Shown here: positions 1 to 10,616 of the stretch, piece by piece | Layout: the number at the start of each line of letters is the position of its first letter | Position numbering within the stretch: the first letter of the stretch is position 1 | Assembly: GCF_964340395.1 (NCBI RefSeq) | Contig: NC_135558.1 | Span: 17,600,771 to 17,660,770 of the forward strand | Length of the DNA: 60,000 nucleotides | Direction: 5' to 3' | Source of the DNA: Glandiceps talaboti | Taxonomy: Eukaryota; Hemichordata; Enteropneusta; Spengelidae | Translations under genes and position numbers: made by a program | The notes under the pieces: generated by a model | Seen by the model: the letters and a program-made list of their open reading frames with translations, nothing else | Database searches by the model: none | What the model was told of the DNA's origin: nothing

Positions 1-1429
1 GTAATAGTATTGAAAGTCAGGAAGACAGCAAGTCATCACAATAATGTCAGAGAGTAAAACTAAAAAAAATGACGTCGTGTCCAGCAGTCTATTTTGACAT
101 TTGTCACGAAACAGACAGGGTAAGCATACCACTTTGTATCACGTAAAAGGAAAAGGTCGTTGAATGTGGGGTCGTCTGCATGCAGTGACTCCGAAGATGC
201 GTTCGATCTAATTTACATTTTGTTCCTTATATTAAAACATTTAAGGTTACTGATTAAACGGCAGATCGCTTTTTCGAATATTTGGTGGTCCTGAAAAACT
301 ATTAAACTAGGTACGTAGTTTAAGATCCTCTCTTTGAAGATCCACTTTCGATTGTGTTCGACGATGCCGAAATGTTATTTGATATAATTATCTCATTGCA
401 CTGACATTAGCGTTATTTCGCAATTCATTTTGAAGCAACAATTAGCTATGGAAAGAATGGCCCTGAATTTTTAGCAAACAGAGCTGTACCTTCGACATCA
501 AAATCCAACCTTCAGTTTTCATTGTAATGATAATGACAAGGAGAATCCACTGAGTTCACCTTGAGTTCCGACATAAAGTAGAGCCATAAAAATTTCGGGA
601 ATGACAGAAAGAAAATCTGTTCAAAATGTTAGTTCTACTTCCCGTTGTACCTCCACAGACAGTAGGGCAAATAGTTAGGTAAAGAAGGGGGTTATTTTGT
701 TGTGTTACTTTATTTGAGAAAGCACCATCAATTTTTTTATTTAAAAACTTTTTATTTAAAAACGTTCTTTTTACTTTGAATGTGACATATTTTCGGCGAC
801 TACTTTCAAAACATAAGACATTAGGCCAGCTGTTCAACGGGCCCGACCTACCCATATTTTTGGCATTTCAATATATATTTGTTTGGTGATGGGCAATAAA
901 GGAAAGTTGAACTTTGTTCAAATAGCAAAAGGTATGTAGAGCTAATGACTTCGTTAACGTACATGTTTGTAAATGTCAGCGCAACTGAAAAGGACAAGAA
1001 TATGTCAAGATGGGGTTGTATTTTCAAGCTGAGTAATTTGTATTAAATCGTAATTTCACACAGTATATCGTTATTTCTGTGTTATGCTGTCATTATTGCT
1101 AACGGTTGCAAGCTTTTACATGTAATATTTAATCAGAAAACTAGCGAAGGCCTGTAATTTTCTTCACATTCCCGCACACCAGTTTGTTTATGTATGTACA
1201 TGTACATGTAGCGAGACATGTTGTAATGTAGTTGGGCATAGCCCTTCGAAATTTGGAATCGTAATTAGACCTTGTAATCAGCACAGATCTTCTGACATAC
1301 ATGTTAAGCTTTTACGACCACTCAGTTTGTCACTAGTTGCATATTTTATTTGGACTTAGAATAACAAAATATTTGGTATTGTAATAGCAAACCCATTTGT
1401 TTGTAGGTGTATGTCAGATGACGATTGTA

Positions 1430-2040
1430 TTTTTTTAGTAAAGCATGGCCTTTGTAAGCATATTTTATGTTTCCATGGAAGCCACTATCCAATTTTAGAT
1501 GACCTGTCTTACAATGGATAGCACTAGTGCATATATGACAAAAGTAAGGAATTTTGTTTGTAAACATTTTTTCTTCGAATTTTACATAAATTTTGCCAAA
1601 TAATGCACAATATGCTGATTTACATATAGGTTACCATGGCGATATATGTTACTAAAATGATAACTATTTTTGAACTACCTACCTAAAATAGGGTGGTCAA
1701 TATGCAAATAAACCATGTTATGATTAAATTTATCATGTTATTTTCCAGATATATAGGTGTTTAACAAAAAAAAAAACATTTTTAGTCTACTCTATGTTTT
1801 CATGGAAACAGCTGTCCGATTTTAGGCATGTTGTGTTACAACAGGTGGCCGCATCTCATACATGTCAAAACAAGGAAAACTTCTCATTCATTTTTATTTT
1901 TTCCATGTTTTATGTCAAATTTTGGAAAAAAATTGGTTACCATGGCAACATATTTTAGTAAAATGACCCCATTTTTCGAACTCATCATAATAACCAATCC
2001 CAGGTAGGGTGGTAAATACTAAAATAAAGTTTTTTATTAT
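1430..2040. repeat. Two-unit tandem repeat, period about 0.31-0.33 kb
   Basis: The words CCATGGAAGCCACTATCC and TCATGGAAACAGCTGTCC (about 1473 and 1800), GGTTACCATGGC (about 1630 and 1935) and AGGGTGGT (about 1690 and 2003) recur in the same order. The second unit is diverged from the first. No coding potential is seen. Confidence 0.7.
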
Positions 2041-2147
2041 CAAAACTATGATAATTATATAATATTTATTTAATAATATAATAATAATAATATGACAGAA
2101 CCCCCATGGCCTCGCAATGGACGGTAGGGCATACAGAAGTTATTTTC

Positions 2148-2229
2148 ACGAGTGATTCGGTTTATTCTGCCGCGTATTTTCACGAGCGATAGCGAGTGAA
2201 AATACAGCAGAATAAACCAAATCACGAGT
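2148..2229. repeat. Short fold-back element
   Basis: Arms at 2148-2183 and 2196-2229 are inverted copies sharing GGTTTATTCTGC and TATTTTCAC, with a 12-nt spacer. The outer word CACGAGT also pairs. This resembles a miniature fold-back transposon. Confidence 0.7.
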
Positions 2230-3412
2230 CGAGTCGCGGGCCTCGAGTCAGATTTATTTTGTTGTTGATCATAATATAATCCACTCTCAGAAAGTTCAAA
2301 TTAAACAAATTCAAATTAAACAAATCGTTATGTTCAGAATCCGCCGAAGTATCTTCTATATAACAATATTATATGTGAAGTAGTGGTCGCCGGCAATATT
2401 TACAAACATAAAGTAGTTCGAAAGGTTGTTTACTCATTTGCATAACCAACAGTGAAAATACCTTGTTAATTTGCATAGTTATTTGATAGGTAAGGCACTA
2501 ATTTGCATAGTTAATTATACCTCAGAACTTGCGATGGTCGAGAAAAATAGTGAAATACCTTAGGAACCAACAAATTATTCAAAAAGTGTGTAACGACAGG
2601 AAAGACACGTATGTGCATTTATTTGCTTATTTTCATCAGGAATTGGTTTTACTTTTGGATCTATTTATCTCAATTTATCTAATTTGCATAGCCATCAGTG
2701 AAAATACCGGTTTTATTTTTGACGTACACAATGGTACTATGTAATAATAAACTTTATTCGTCCACACAAATTCGGAAATTTGTTGAATGGTCGCCACAAG
2801 AGAGGCGCCCTAGTGCCCTAGTGTTGAATAAAAGTACCTGCCAGTCGAACATGCTTGCACCAAATGACTTGAAATTTGGCACATGGGTAAAACACTAAAA
2901 TGGTATGTTTGTTATTGTACAACAAAGCCAATCGGTCAGATGGTCTAGTAGCAATCTTGGATTCAAATTAAAATGCCTCTAATTTGCATAATAATTAATC
3001 AATCAGAAATCTGTTAAGATGTTTTGTGGACCATGTAGCGAAGATGCTACATACCAAACGTCAGTCCGATCAGCCTTGTCGTCTTTGACAAGAAGATTCC
3101 AGGCTCAAGGGCTAGACAGTTCGTTTTTGCTTGACATGGATCAGTACAGGACCGTGACCTTGACCTCAGAATTTAATTTATTATGTGCATTTCTAATTCT
3201 AGGCAATATAATAGGGCTGGGGATGCAGTTTTTTTGGTTGAAATGCTCTACTATGGGACCAAATTGTTTTCCCAAATTTTGGGATGACATTTGACCTACT
3301 TTCACGTATCTCTTCATCTCTAGTGTGTGTGTGCAGGCGGAACGTCTCGAAACCCGTGATTGCTTCTTTGCAGCTTTATTTCATTTTGTTATTGTTAATT
3401 TGAATTCCCTAG

Positions 3413-5593
3413 AGCCATCACTGACATGCTTGGAATGAACTGTTTCTCCATCGATGTTGTTGATAAACTTGGTATAGTTGAAGTCGTGGAGAAGGCCATT
3501 AACTCTGTTAACCCAAAGTAAGCTACTTTATTTTTTTTTATCAGAGTATATTTCAGAGACTGGAACATTGTTCAAATAACACTGTGGTAGAAAACCTAAC
3601 ATTGCTAACAAGTGTCAATCATAGGGATACGTAGTATTTCTAAGATTATTGTTTTCCTTGTCTACAGACTCAAAATATAACATCTGTACCTCAAAATTGT
3701 ATCTGAAAAAAAGTTATTTGTATCACAATATTGAGTGTATCGATACATTTGTAGCAGCAGGATTCGTGAGATATTTTCCCCTAGGAAAACAGCAACAATA
3801 TAAGCAATAAACGTGTCCCTGTGGTGTCAGTGGCACCGAGTGGCAGATAAACTGTGCAAGTGACTCACTGCAGTTATTAGTAACAACGCGAGAGATGTTA
3901 TCACTTATACATGTATGTATCTACACATGTGTGTCTGTGTTCGTGTTTAAAGTTGCAGTTACATACTAAGTCTATTAGTACAAACTAAAATATCGACCAC
4001 CTTTTTTCAGTTGTATCCTTATCTCTGGCAAATAAATTCAAACTTCCCTTGACAATCTCTAAACATCATCGCGATGTCAGAACATTACACATCTACCGTA
4101 CAAATGACACAATCATTATTGTCAACTTTTCTTGTAGTGGTGACCGTCCAATCCATCTTAGTTTTGACATTGATTCATTGGATCCAAATGAAGCTGCGAG
4201 TACAGGCACACCAGGTGAGTAAAAAAGACACTCGAGCTCCATATTGATTGAGCTGTATATCTAAATTGATCCAGCAATTTTTTTCCGTGAGTAGACAAGA
4301 ACACGCCTAGGTGCTCATAATCATTTTTATCAAATATAAGATTATAAAATCATATTTTCAATAATGCTAAATTGTTTTTTTTAAACAAAAAAGTGTGTGA
4401 ACGAAAAGGTGGGAAAGACAGACACCTATGGAAACGTCAATACATTAAGAAAGGAATTTCAAAATGAATTTTCCAAAAGAAGAGCAAATATAGAAAAATT
4501 TGTTTTATGTGATTTTGTATACAATGTAGACCATTCTTCAAATCAATGATATGATTTCTGTTTTGGTTATTTGTAGTTAAGTTTACGCATCATCGTAAAA
4601 CACTACTCCCTCTACGGCAAACGTACATCATGTAACTTCTCTATCATATTTCAATGTGTCAACAAAATCGGAAATAACGAGGTTTCTGTACTTTAGAGGA
4701 GACTCCACTGTCAACAAATTTTGTTCACTAGCATTCACGCAAGCCAGAGCACACAATAGAGTTTCTGTTGAAGTTGTTGGTACATTTTGGACGGTGCCAT
4801 AAAGGGGCCGTGGTTTACGATAATGATTCACTTGATACATGTAAAATGTATTTGTAGGGATCTTGCAATAATTGAAATAACCAATTAGTCTTAAATACTA
4901 AGCTGAAATCTTTCTATTTTTTCAGTACGTGGTGGTTTAACTCTCAGAGAGGGCATGTATATTGTTGAACAAGTTTACAAAACAGGTAAATAACAGTTCT
5001 GGAATATGATTTGTTCTTGCAAGTGGTAGGTGTACGGCCAAATCTATCTGATGATTCGTCTTGCTTTCAGTCAAAGTGATTGCAGAATTTGGTGTAGACT
5101 ATAAGAAGTGATTATGGGACTCAGTTCTGACTACAGCGACAACTATCAGAACCAATTGTCTAATTCTAATGATCAAAGTATGCAGTAGTTCATATATCAC
5201 CATGCATGGCTATGTATATGTATGGTAACTAGAAAAAATATATCTAGATGTAGTATTTATGAGTTCGATGCCGTGACTAAGCACACAATCCTCATATTAT
5301 TATCAGTCTATAGCTAATCCCCTCCCATGAGTTCGAGTGTACCCAGATCTGCCGTCTAGAGGTGCCAAGAGTACTGTAGAAGTCAATTCAATCCCAGTTC
5401 TCGATTAATGTTGTCATATCGATCAGTGTAGTCATAAGGAGTGCATAAGATCATCTTTTGTTCTGGATCAACTTTTCTACACCTTTGCCAGAAAACTTTA
5501 TACACATAAATTTAAACTCTAATCTGATCTGAGCCTTTAACGTATCAGTTGCTTCGTTGGCGATATGCCCACATCTAAGGTAATATGTCGGCA

Positions 5594-5641
<48 letters not shown>

Positions 5642-6826
5642 GTAAGTTTGTCGTTTTCTTTTGTTCATCTGCCAGTTACTAGTACTGTCAGCCATACCAA
5701 TGTTCTCATCAATATTTCAAAGCCTGACATCCTTGATTGACTCTGTTTATTTTTTGTTGTCTTTATTCGTTATCTATCTGCCAATCACTTTCAGCCTGAC
5801 AAAAATTGCCATCAATATGTCAAAAGCAATTAATTGACGGCATTGCGGTCGAATTGAGTGACACGTGCACTCCGGATTATACAACATAACGATACCACTC
5901 TATCGATAGCGTATGTCACAGCCACTGCTTTCATATTTGTTATACAAATCAGTATATATTGAAATGAGTCTTAATTATGCGTCTTTCAAGTTTTCAATTT
6001 ATCATATTGTGTCAGTTTGGTTCTAAATCTGGCTTTTTAGTATATCCCAAATATAGTTAAATAAAATACAACTCGGTAAAAACACCAATCCATGGAGACA
6101 TTTTTTCATTAGTGTAGTAATAACAATAATGATAGTTTTTATACAGCTTTTCCCACTCTGTGCTCAAAGCACTTTACGATTATTACTCATGGCAGATACC
6201 AATAATTGCAAGAAGGACCTTTTTACTTCCTCAACTCCCTGGGGAGCATACAAACCATTACAACCTATATGAGCGCATTATGATAAAAGCATTCACATTG
6301 CAACCTCAATCCAATTATGTCCCCCAATTATACTGCTGGGTTGACTGAGGCACCGTCAAACGTGGTTCAAATCTTGCCAAAGACTTTAACCAATGCCATT
6401 CAGATACACAAACGGCTGTGACGAGGCGCGAACCTGCAATCTGCAGATTCCAAGTTGGTCACTCTAGATTCCAAGCTGGTCACCGTCTAGATTCCAAGCT
6501 GGTCACTCAACCATCACGACGTCAACAATGTATTGTGATTTCAATTAACCTGCATATTAATGATAGGATTTCTCCGTATCTCCATATTCTTGAGATTTAT
6601 GTTGAAAATATCAATTTGGTGTACCACTTTTTATTATTCTTTGTTACTAGGTTTGCTAGCCGGTATGGACATGGTAGAGGTCAACCCTGAACTTGGTAAC
6701 ACAGGACAACAAGAAAAGACAGTGAATGCTGCCGTTGAGATAATCACAGCTGCCGTGGGAAGTAAAAGATATGGCAACAAACCAAGTGACTACGAACTTC
6801 CAAAACCAGAACCAGTAGAAGCTTAA
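3413..6826 (+). CDS. ARG: Arginase, copy A (3' half, exons 5-8 only)
   Basis: Arginase hydrolyses L-arginine to ornithine and urea. Exons are 3413-3517, 4138-4214, 4926-4985 and 6651-6826, with stop TAA at 6824-6826; all boundaries are GT-AG. The phases (2, 1, 1) equal those of copies B and C. The visible ~139 residues cover the C-terminal half of the fold. The metal-ligand motif [12 protein letters not shown] (Asp232 and Asp234 of mammalian ARG1) and the MVEVNPELG motif (Glu277) are intact, so this part looks functional. The first half, with the other four metal ligands, is not in the window: exons 1-4 are either upstream or lost. Intron 7 (4986-6650) shares several blocks with intron 7 of copy B, so A and B are close duplicates. 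Family identity is certain; completeness of the gene cannot be judged. Confidence 0.92.
4732..4825 (+). repeat. Short inverted-repeat element, copy 1
   Basis: The left end CATTCACGCAAGCCA and right end TGGTTTACGATAATG are near inverted copies. The internal GGACGGTGCC is shared with the copies at 14575, 15655 and 22666. It lies in arginase A intron 6. A related partial copy starts near 4588. Confidence 0.65.
5071..5111 (+). other. Possible alternative terminal exon in arginase A intron 7
   Basis: A good acceptor (TTGCTTTCAG) precedes a frame that, joined in phase 1 to exon 7, reads VKVIAEFGVDYKK and then stops. Copy B has the same acceptor and a shorter frame at 22393-22418 (AKVITEFG, stop). 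Use of this exon would remove exon 8. The block sits in a generally conserved intron, so it may be non-coding. Confidence 0.25.
5595..5642. repeat. (GTCT)n microsatellite
   Basis: About twelve copies of the tetranucleotide in arginase A intron 7. A degenerate counterpart (GTCTGTGTCTGTG) is in copy B near 23127. Confidence 0.95.
6122..6512 (-). mobile_element. tRNA-derived SINE-like element in arginase A intron 7
   Basis: Read on the - strand, a tRNA-like head with a B-box-like GCAGGTTCGCGCC (6425-6437) is followed by a body that ends near the GCTCAAAGCACTTTACGAT word and an AAT-rich tail (about 6122). The head segment AGATTCCAAGCTGGTCAC is repeated three times (6445-6507). A homologous element is in copy B at 23645-23990. 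Confidence 0.6.
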
Positions 6827-6863
6827 GAATTTCAATTAAGTGTAATTCAGTAGCGTTTATGAT

Positions 6864-7036
6864 AGATATGATAAGATATGACATGACGTGACATGGCATG
6901 ACGTGACATGACGTGACATGACTTGATATATGACATGACATGATATATGACATGATATATTACATAACATGATATGATATATGACATGATGACATGATAT
7001 ATGACATGATTGCTACATAACATAACATGATATGAT
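6864..7036. repeat. Pentanucleotide TGACA/TGATA tandem repeat
   Basis: Degenerate units of TGACA, TGACG and TGATA. The same repeat resumes at 8074-8110, on the far side of the palindromic element, so that element appears to have inserted into the array. Confidence 0.85.
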
Positions 7037-8073
7037 ATATTTAAACAATAATGTACGCCCTCCCAGCCCATAATGGACGAAAGCAAACTTTGAACGACAT
7101 AATGGGCGAGGCGACAGCCGAGCCCATTATGGAGTGCAAAGTTTGTTTGAGTCCATTATGGACTAGGAGGGCGTACATTATTGTTATTATTTTATAGTTT
7201 TGCCAATTCCAGTGAATTTGTAGACCGAGAAACGTAAAACAATGTATAATATACACAGCGCTGAAAATCGTCTGCCATGTTCGGCCCGGAAGCTGAATAC
7301 TAATCATAGCGACACACGTACGTACACGTACACACACATATACACTTCAATGAACTGCTGTGAACACAAATTTGTTTCATGAATGCGTTGTATTTTTAAA
7401 AAGTAGAAATAACAATCATAAGTAACAACATACATTTCGAAAAAATACCTAGTCGTATGATCATGAAGAAACAGAACAAATAAGCTTGTATTGTTATGCT
7501 CGTTCCGGGGCCGCGATGCCCAATAACGGAGTACATTATCAGTAATAATGTACAGCGATGACGTCACAAAATTCACTGGAATTGGTAATGCTATAATATA
7601 ATACATATTATATTATAGCATTACCAATTCCAGTGAATTTTGTGACGTCATCGCTGTACATTATTATATTATAGCATTACCAATTCCAGTGAATTTTGTG
7701 ACGTCATCGCTGTACATTATTACTGATAATGTACGCCGTTATTGGGCATCGAGGCCCCGGAACGAGCATAACAATACAAGCTTATGTACGTATGTGTGTC
7801 GCTAGGATTAGTATTCAGCTTCCGGGCCGAACATGGCAGACGATGTTCAGCGCTGTGTATATTATACGTTGTTTTGCGTTTCTCGGTCTATAAATTCACT
7901 GGAATTGGCAAAACTATAAAATAATAACAATAATGTATGCCCTCCCAGTCCATAATGGACTCAAGCAAACTTTGCACTCCATAATGGGCTCGGCTGTCGC
8001 CTCGCCCATTATGTCGTTCAAAGTTTGCTTTCGTCCATTATGGGCTGGGAGGGCGTACGTTATTGTTTAAATA
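7037..8073. mobile_element. ~1 kb palindrome of two head-to-head composite elements
   Basis: The left half (7037-7603) and right half (7604-8073) are inverted copies centred on an AT-rich dyad. Each half has an outer hairpin module bounded by GTACGCCCTCCCAG and its complement, with inner arms around CCATAATGG. It is followed by a module bounded by CCAATTCCAGTGAATTT and its complement. The right half has a ~56-bp tandem duplication (from 7608) and lacks ~140 bp present on the left. A single copy lies at 39350-39808. No transposase is present, so this is a non-autonomous fold-back or MITE-like element. Confidence 0.85.
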
Positions 8074-8723
8074 TGATATGTAATATGACATGACATGCAT
8101 GACATGAAGTTTAAATCTAGGAGTCGATACTAAGATTAATCTGACTTTTCTGAAAATTATCTGATTGTTTTCGAATGTATGTTAATCGTCGATTTTTACC
8201 TCTAGGTTGTAGTAGTAGGATGCTTTCGGACTCAATAAAAAGTCGACATGGTTTGTAAAAACAATTTTGTGACATTGTTTCTGAATAAAGGCTAAATAAA
8301 GTGGCAAACTCTGAAGTCTGAGCATTAGTCACCCCCCCGCCCCGTATCACGACGCCAAGCTGTTAATGGTACTTCAGGAAACAATGAATTGGTAACCCTA
8401 TTAGAACGTAAGATATTAAAATGCTTGTATATAATGTTTTTAACTCTAGTGGAAAAGGGATGGTATGTAAGAGCTAGTATGGGACGATCGTTGTTACTCT
8501 TCTGATCATGTGATTTGATACAAGCTTCCATAGACAAAGATGATACTTTATGTAAAGCCGCGTTGGTAACAGACATAGGATAACCACGTTGATGGAAGTA
8601 CGTGCAAAATTCAGCAGACCCTTTTCTGAAATCCAAATCACTACTACAAATACGACGTAAACGAAGTAATTGTGAATAGGGAATGGAATCTTTACACTTA
8701 TTAGGATGTGATGAACCATACTA

Positions 8724-8915
8724 CACATACATACATACATACATACATACATACATACATACATACATACATACATACATACATACATACATACACACAG
8801 AGAGACACACATACATACATACATACATACATACATACATACATACATACATACATACATACATGCATACATACATACATACATACATACATACATACAT
8901 ACATACATACATACA
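8724..8915. repeat. (ACAT)n microsatellite
   Basis: About 190 bp of ACAT repeats with one ACACAGAGAGACACAC interruption. The long open frames through it encode only HTYI or CMYV repeats and are not genes. Confidence 0.97.
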
Positions 8916-8999
8916 AGCAAACACACAAATAAACAAAATATTACCATAACATTACCATCCTGTCATCCTGTCATCATCACTTTCATTAACACGGTTTCA

Positions 9000-9005
9000 T
9001 TTATT
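9000..9005 (-). promoter_or_regulatory. Possible polyadenylation signal of the HNMT-like gene
   Basis: AATAAA on the - strand, about 65 nt past the stop codon at 9071. Position and sequence fit, but the site is unproven. Confidence 0.35.
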
Positions 9006-9070
9006 CTTTTGCTATGCTTTGTTTTTTTTATCTGTATGCACCATTCCTGTCATATGAAACTGATATCTAT

Positions 9071-10537
9071 TTATCTTCTGGCTAAAATGAAATCATAATT
9101 ATTACTGACGTAGTTTTGATTCCCATTCCTAACTCCTTTTTCACTCATGAACTGCAAAACATCTCGCACTAAAATTGGTGGCGCTGTTGTACGGAAACGT
9201 ACTGCTTGGGTCATGAAATCAAGAAGCAAACTGCCTTCGTTTGAGTCCTCATCAAAACATTCTGTAACATCAACATCTGCTTCCAGTGTGATGACCTTGA
9301 TGTCTTTGGCGTTTGATCTCTTCAGACTTGCTTCAATTAAGTCAGGTGTGACCTTTCTCAACCGAGTACTCAATAAAACAGGAAACTTTGACCACAGTAC
9401 AGGAAAGGAGTTGTTCACTGAAAGAAAAAATGGAAACTTACAGTTGAATTTCTTCAGCAACGTTAATCAAATCACAGAGGAAAGCATAGTGCAAAACAAA
9501 GTGATGATCATATGATATGTCACATATGTGCCAAGTTTGAAAGAAATCAGATATAGCATGTCAGAGAAATGATGTATTACGCACGCACTGACGTAATGGA
9601 CGTACATACTGGGCTCATTGTCATAGCCCCCGCCCTACTCCATCCCCCCTGTCACCCCTTTGGTGTAATACAATTAATTCTTCAGAGCATTGCTGAGGTC
9701 CTTAAACATTTAAAAAATATGTTTCTAATATGTGCATTAAATATAATTGTGCGGAAATCCTTTAAACTAATATAATTAATATTGTTCCACAAATATAATC
9801 TTTTTTTCAGATGTAATAGAGACATATCATTATATATAGGAATTGACCATTATTATAACAGATATAACTCTGCCCTTGGTAGAAAAATTATTTCGAAAGA
9901 TTACATTTACAAAACACAACGGCCATCTTCACATCGTTATTTGCAGAAATCACAGAAAGGTATGTCTACTTTCTGAATGTTACTTGGTAAAAATCTAGAG
10001 AGAAAATTGGGCGTATAAATTATACTATATGCATTGTCCCGTATGTCAGAATGTATGGAATGGTTTTAATGATAAGTTGTAAGTACAGATCGATTCTCAC
10101 CTGATGTCACTTGGAATATTAATGTACCACTGTCATTGAGTTTTGAATGAAGCCAACGAACTGTCTCATCGGGGTTATCAACATGATAGAGGGAATTTAT
10201 GCCAACGATGCAATCAAACATCTCATCTTCAGAAACACTCATATACTCTTCAAAAGTCATGAGTTTGAAGTCAAAGGTCACACCAGGAAGATGACAGCTG
10301 TTTTCAGTCAGGTTCTGCTTAAACTTCTCTGTTAAGGCCGGGTTTGGGTCAACAATCGTAGCCTTGATGGAACGAAATGATTTTTGCAACTGTTCCAAGA
10401 GTGTTATATCAGGCATTCCTGTTTTTAGGAAAGTGGAAAGGGATAGTCATGAATTTAAATACAAACATCAGGAGCTGACAACGAAGATGTTCAGTTCAAA
10501 CATGCAATCACCCAATCAATCACCCGATCAATCACCA

Positions 10538-10616
<79 letters not shown>

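Larger units (their letters stand above)
1..3412. other. Repeat-rich non-coding stretch upstream of arginase A exon 5
   Basis: No exon is recognisable. It holds a two-unit tandem repeat (about 1430-2040), a fold-back (2148-2229), and about 2400-3010, where the words AATTTGCATA and GTGAAAATACC recur. Arginase exon 4 should lie here if copy A had the spacing of copies B and C (introns of 336 and 325 bp), but no GGDH- or DAHTD-like coding is present. The stretch is either an expanded intron 4 or flanking sequence of a 5'-truncated gene. Confidence 0.6.
6827..9070. other. Intergenic region between arginase A and the HNMT-like gene
   Basis: The two genes converge here. It contains pentanucleotide repeats (6864-7036 and 8074-8110) split by a ~1 kb palindromic element (7037-8073), and an ACAT microsatellite (8724-8915). 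No coding region is recognised between 8110 and 8720. Confidence 0.8.

Noticed and set aside
3019-3294. 91-codon frame before arginase A exon 5
   Set aside because: No conserved motif; it does not match arginase exon 4 or any known domain and overlaps repeat words.
9147-9515. 122-codon + strand frame
   Set aside because: Antisense shadow of HNMT-like exon 3.
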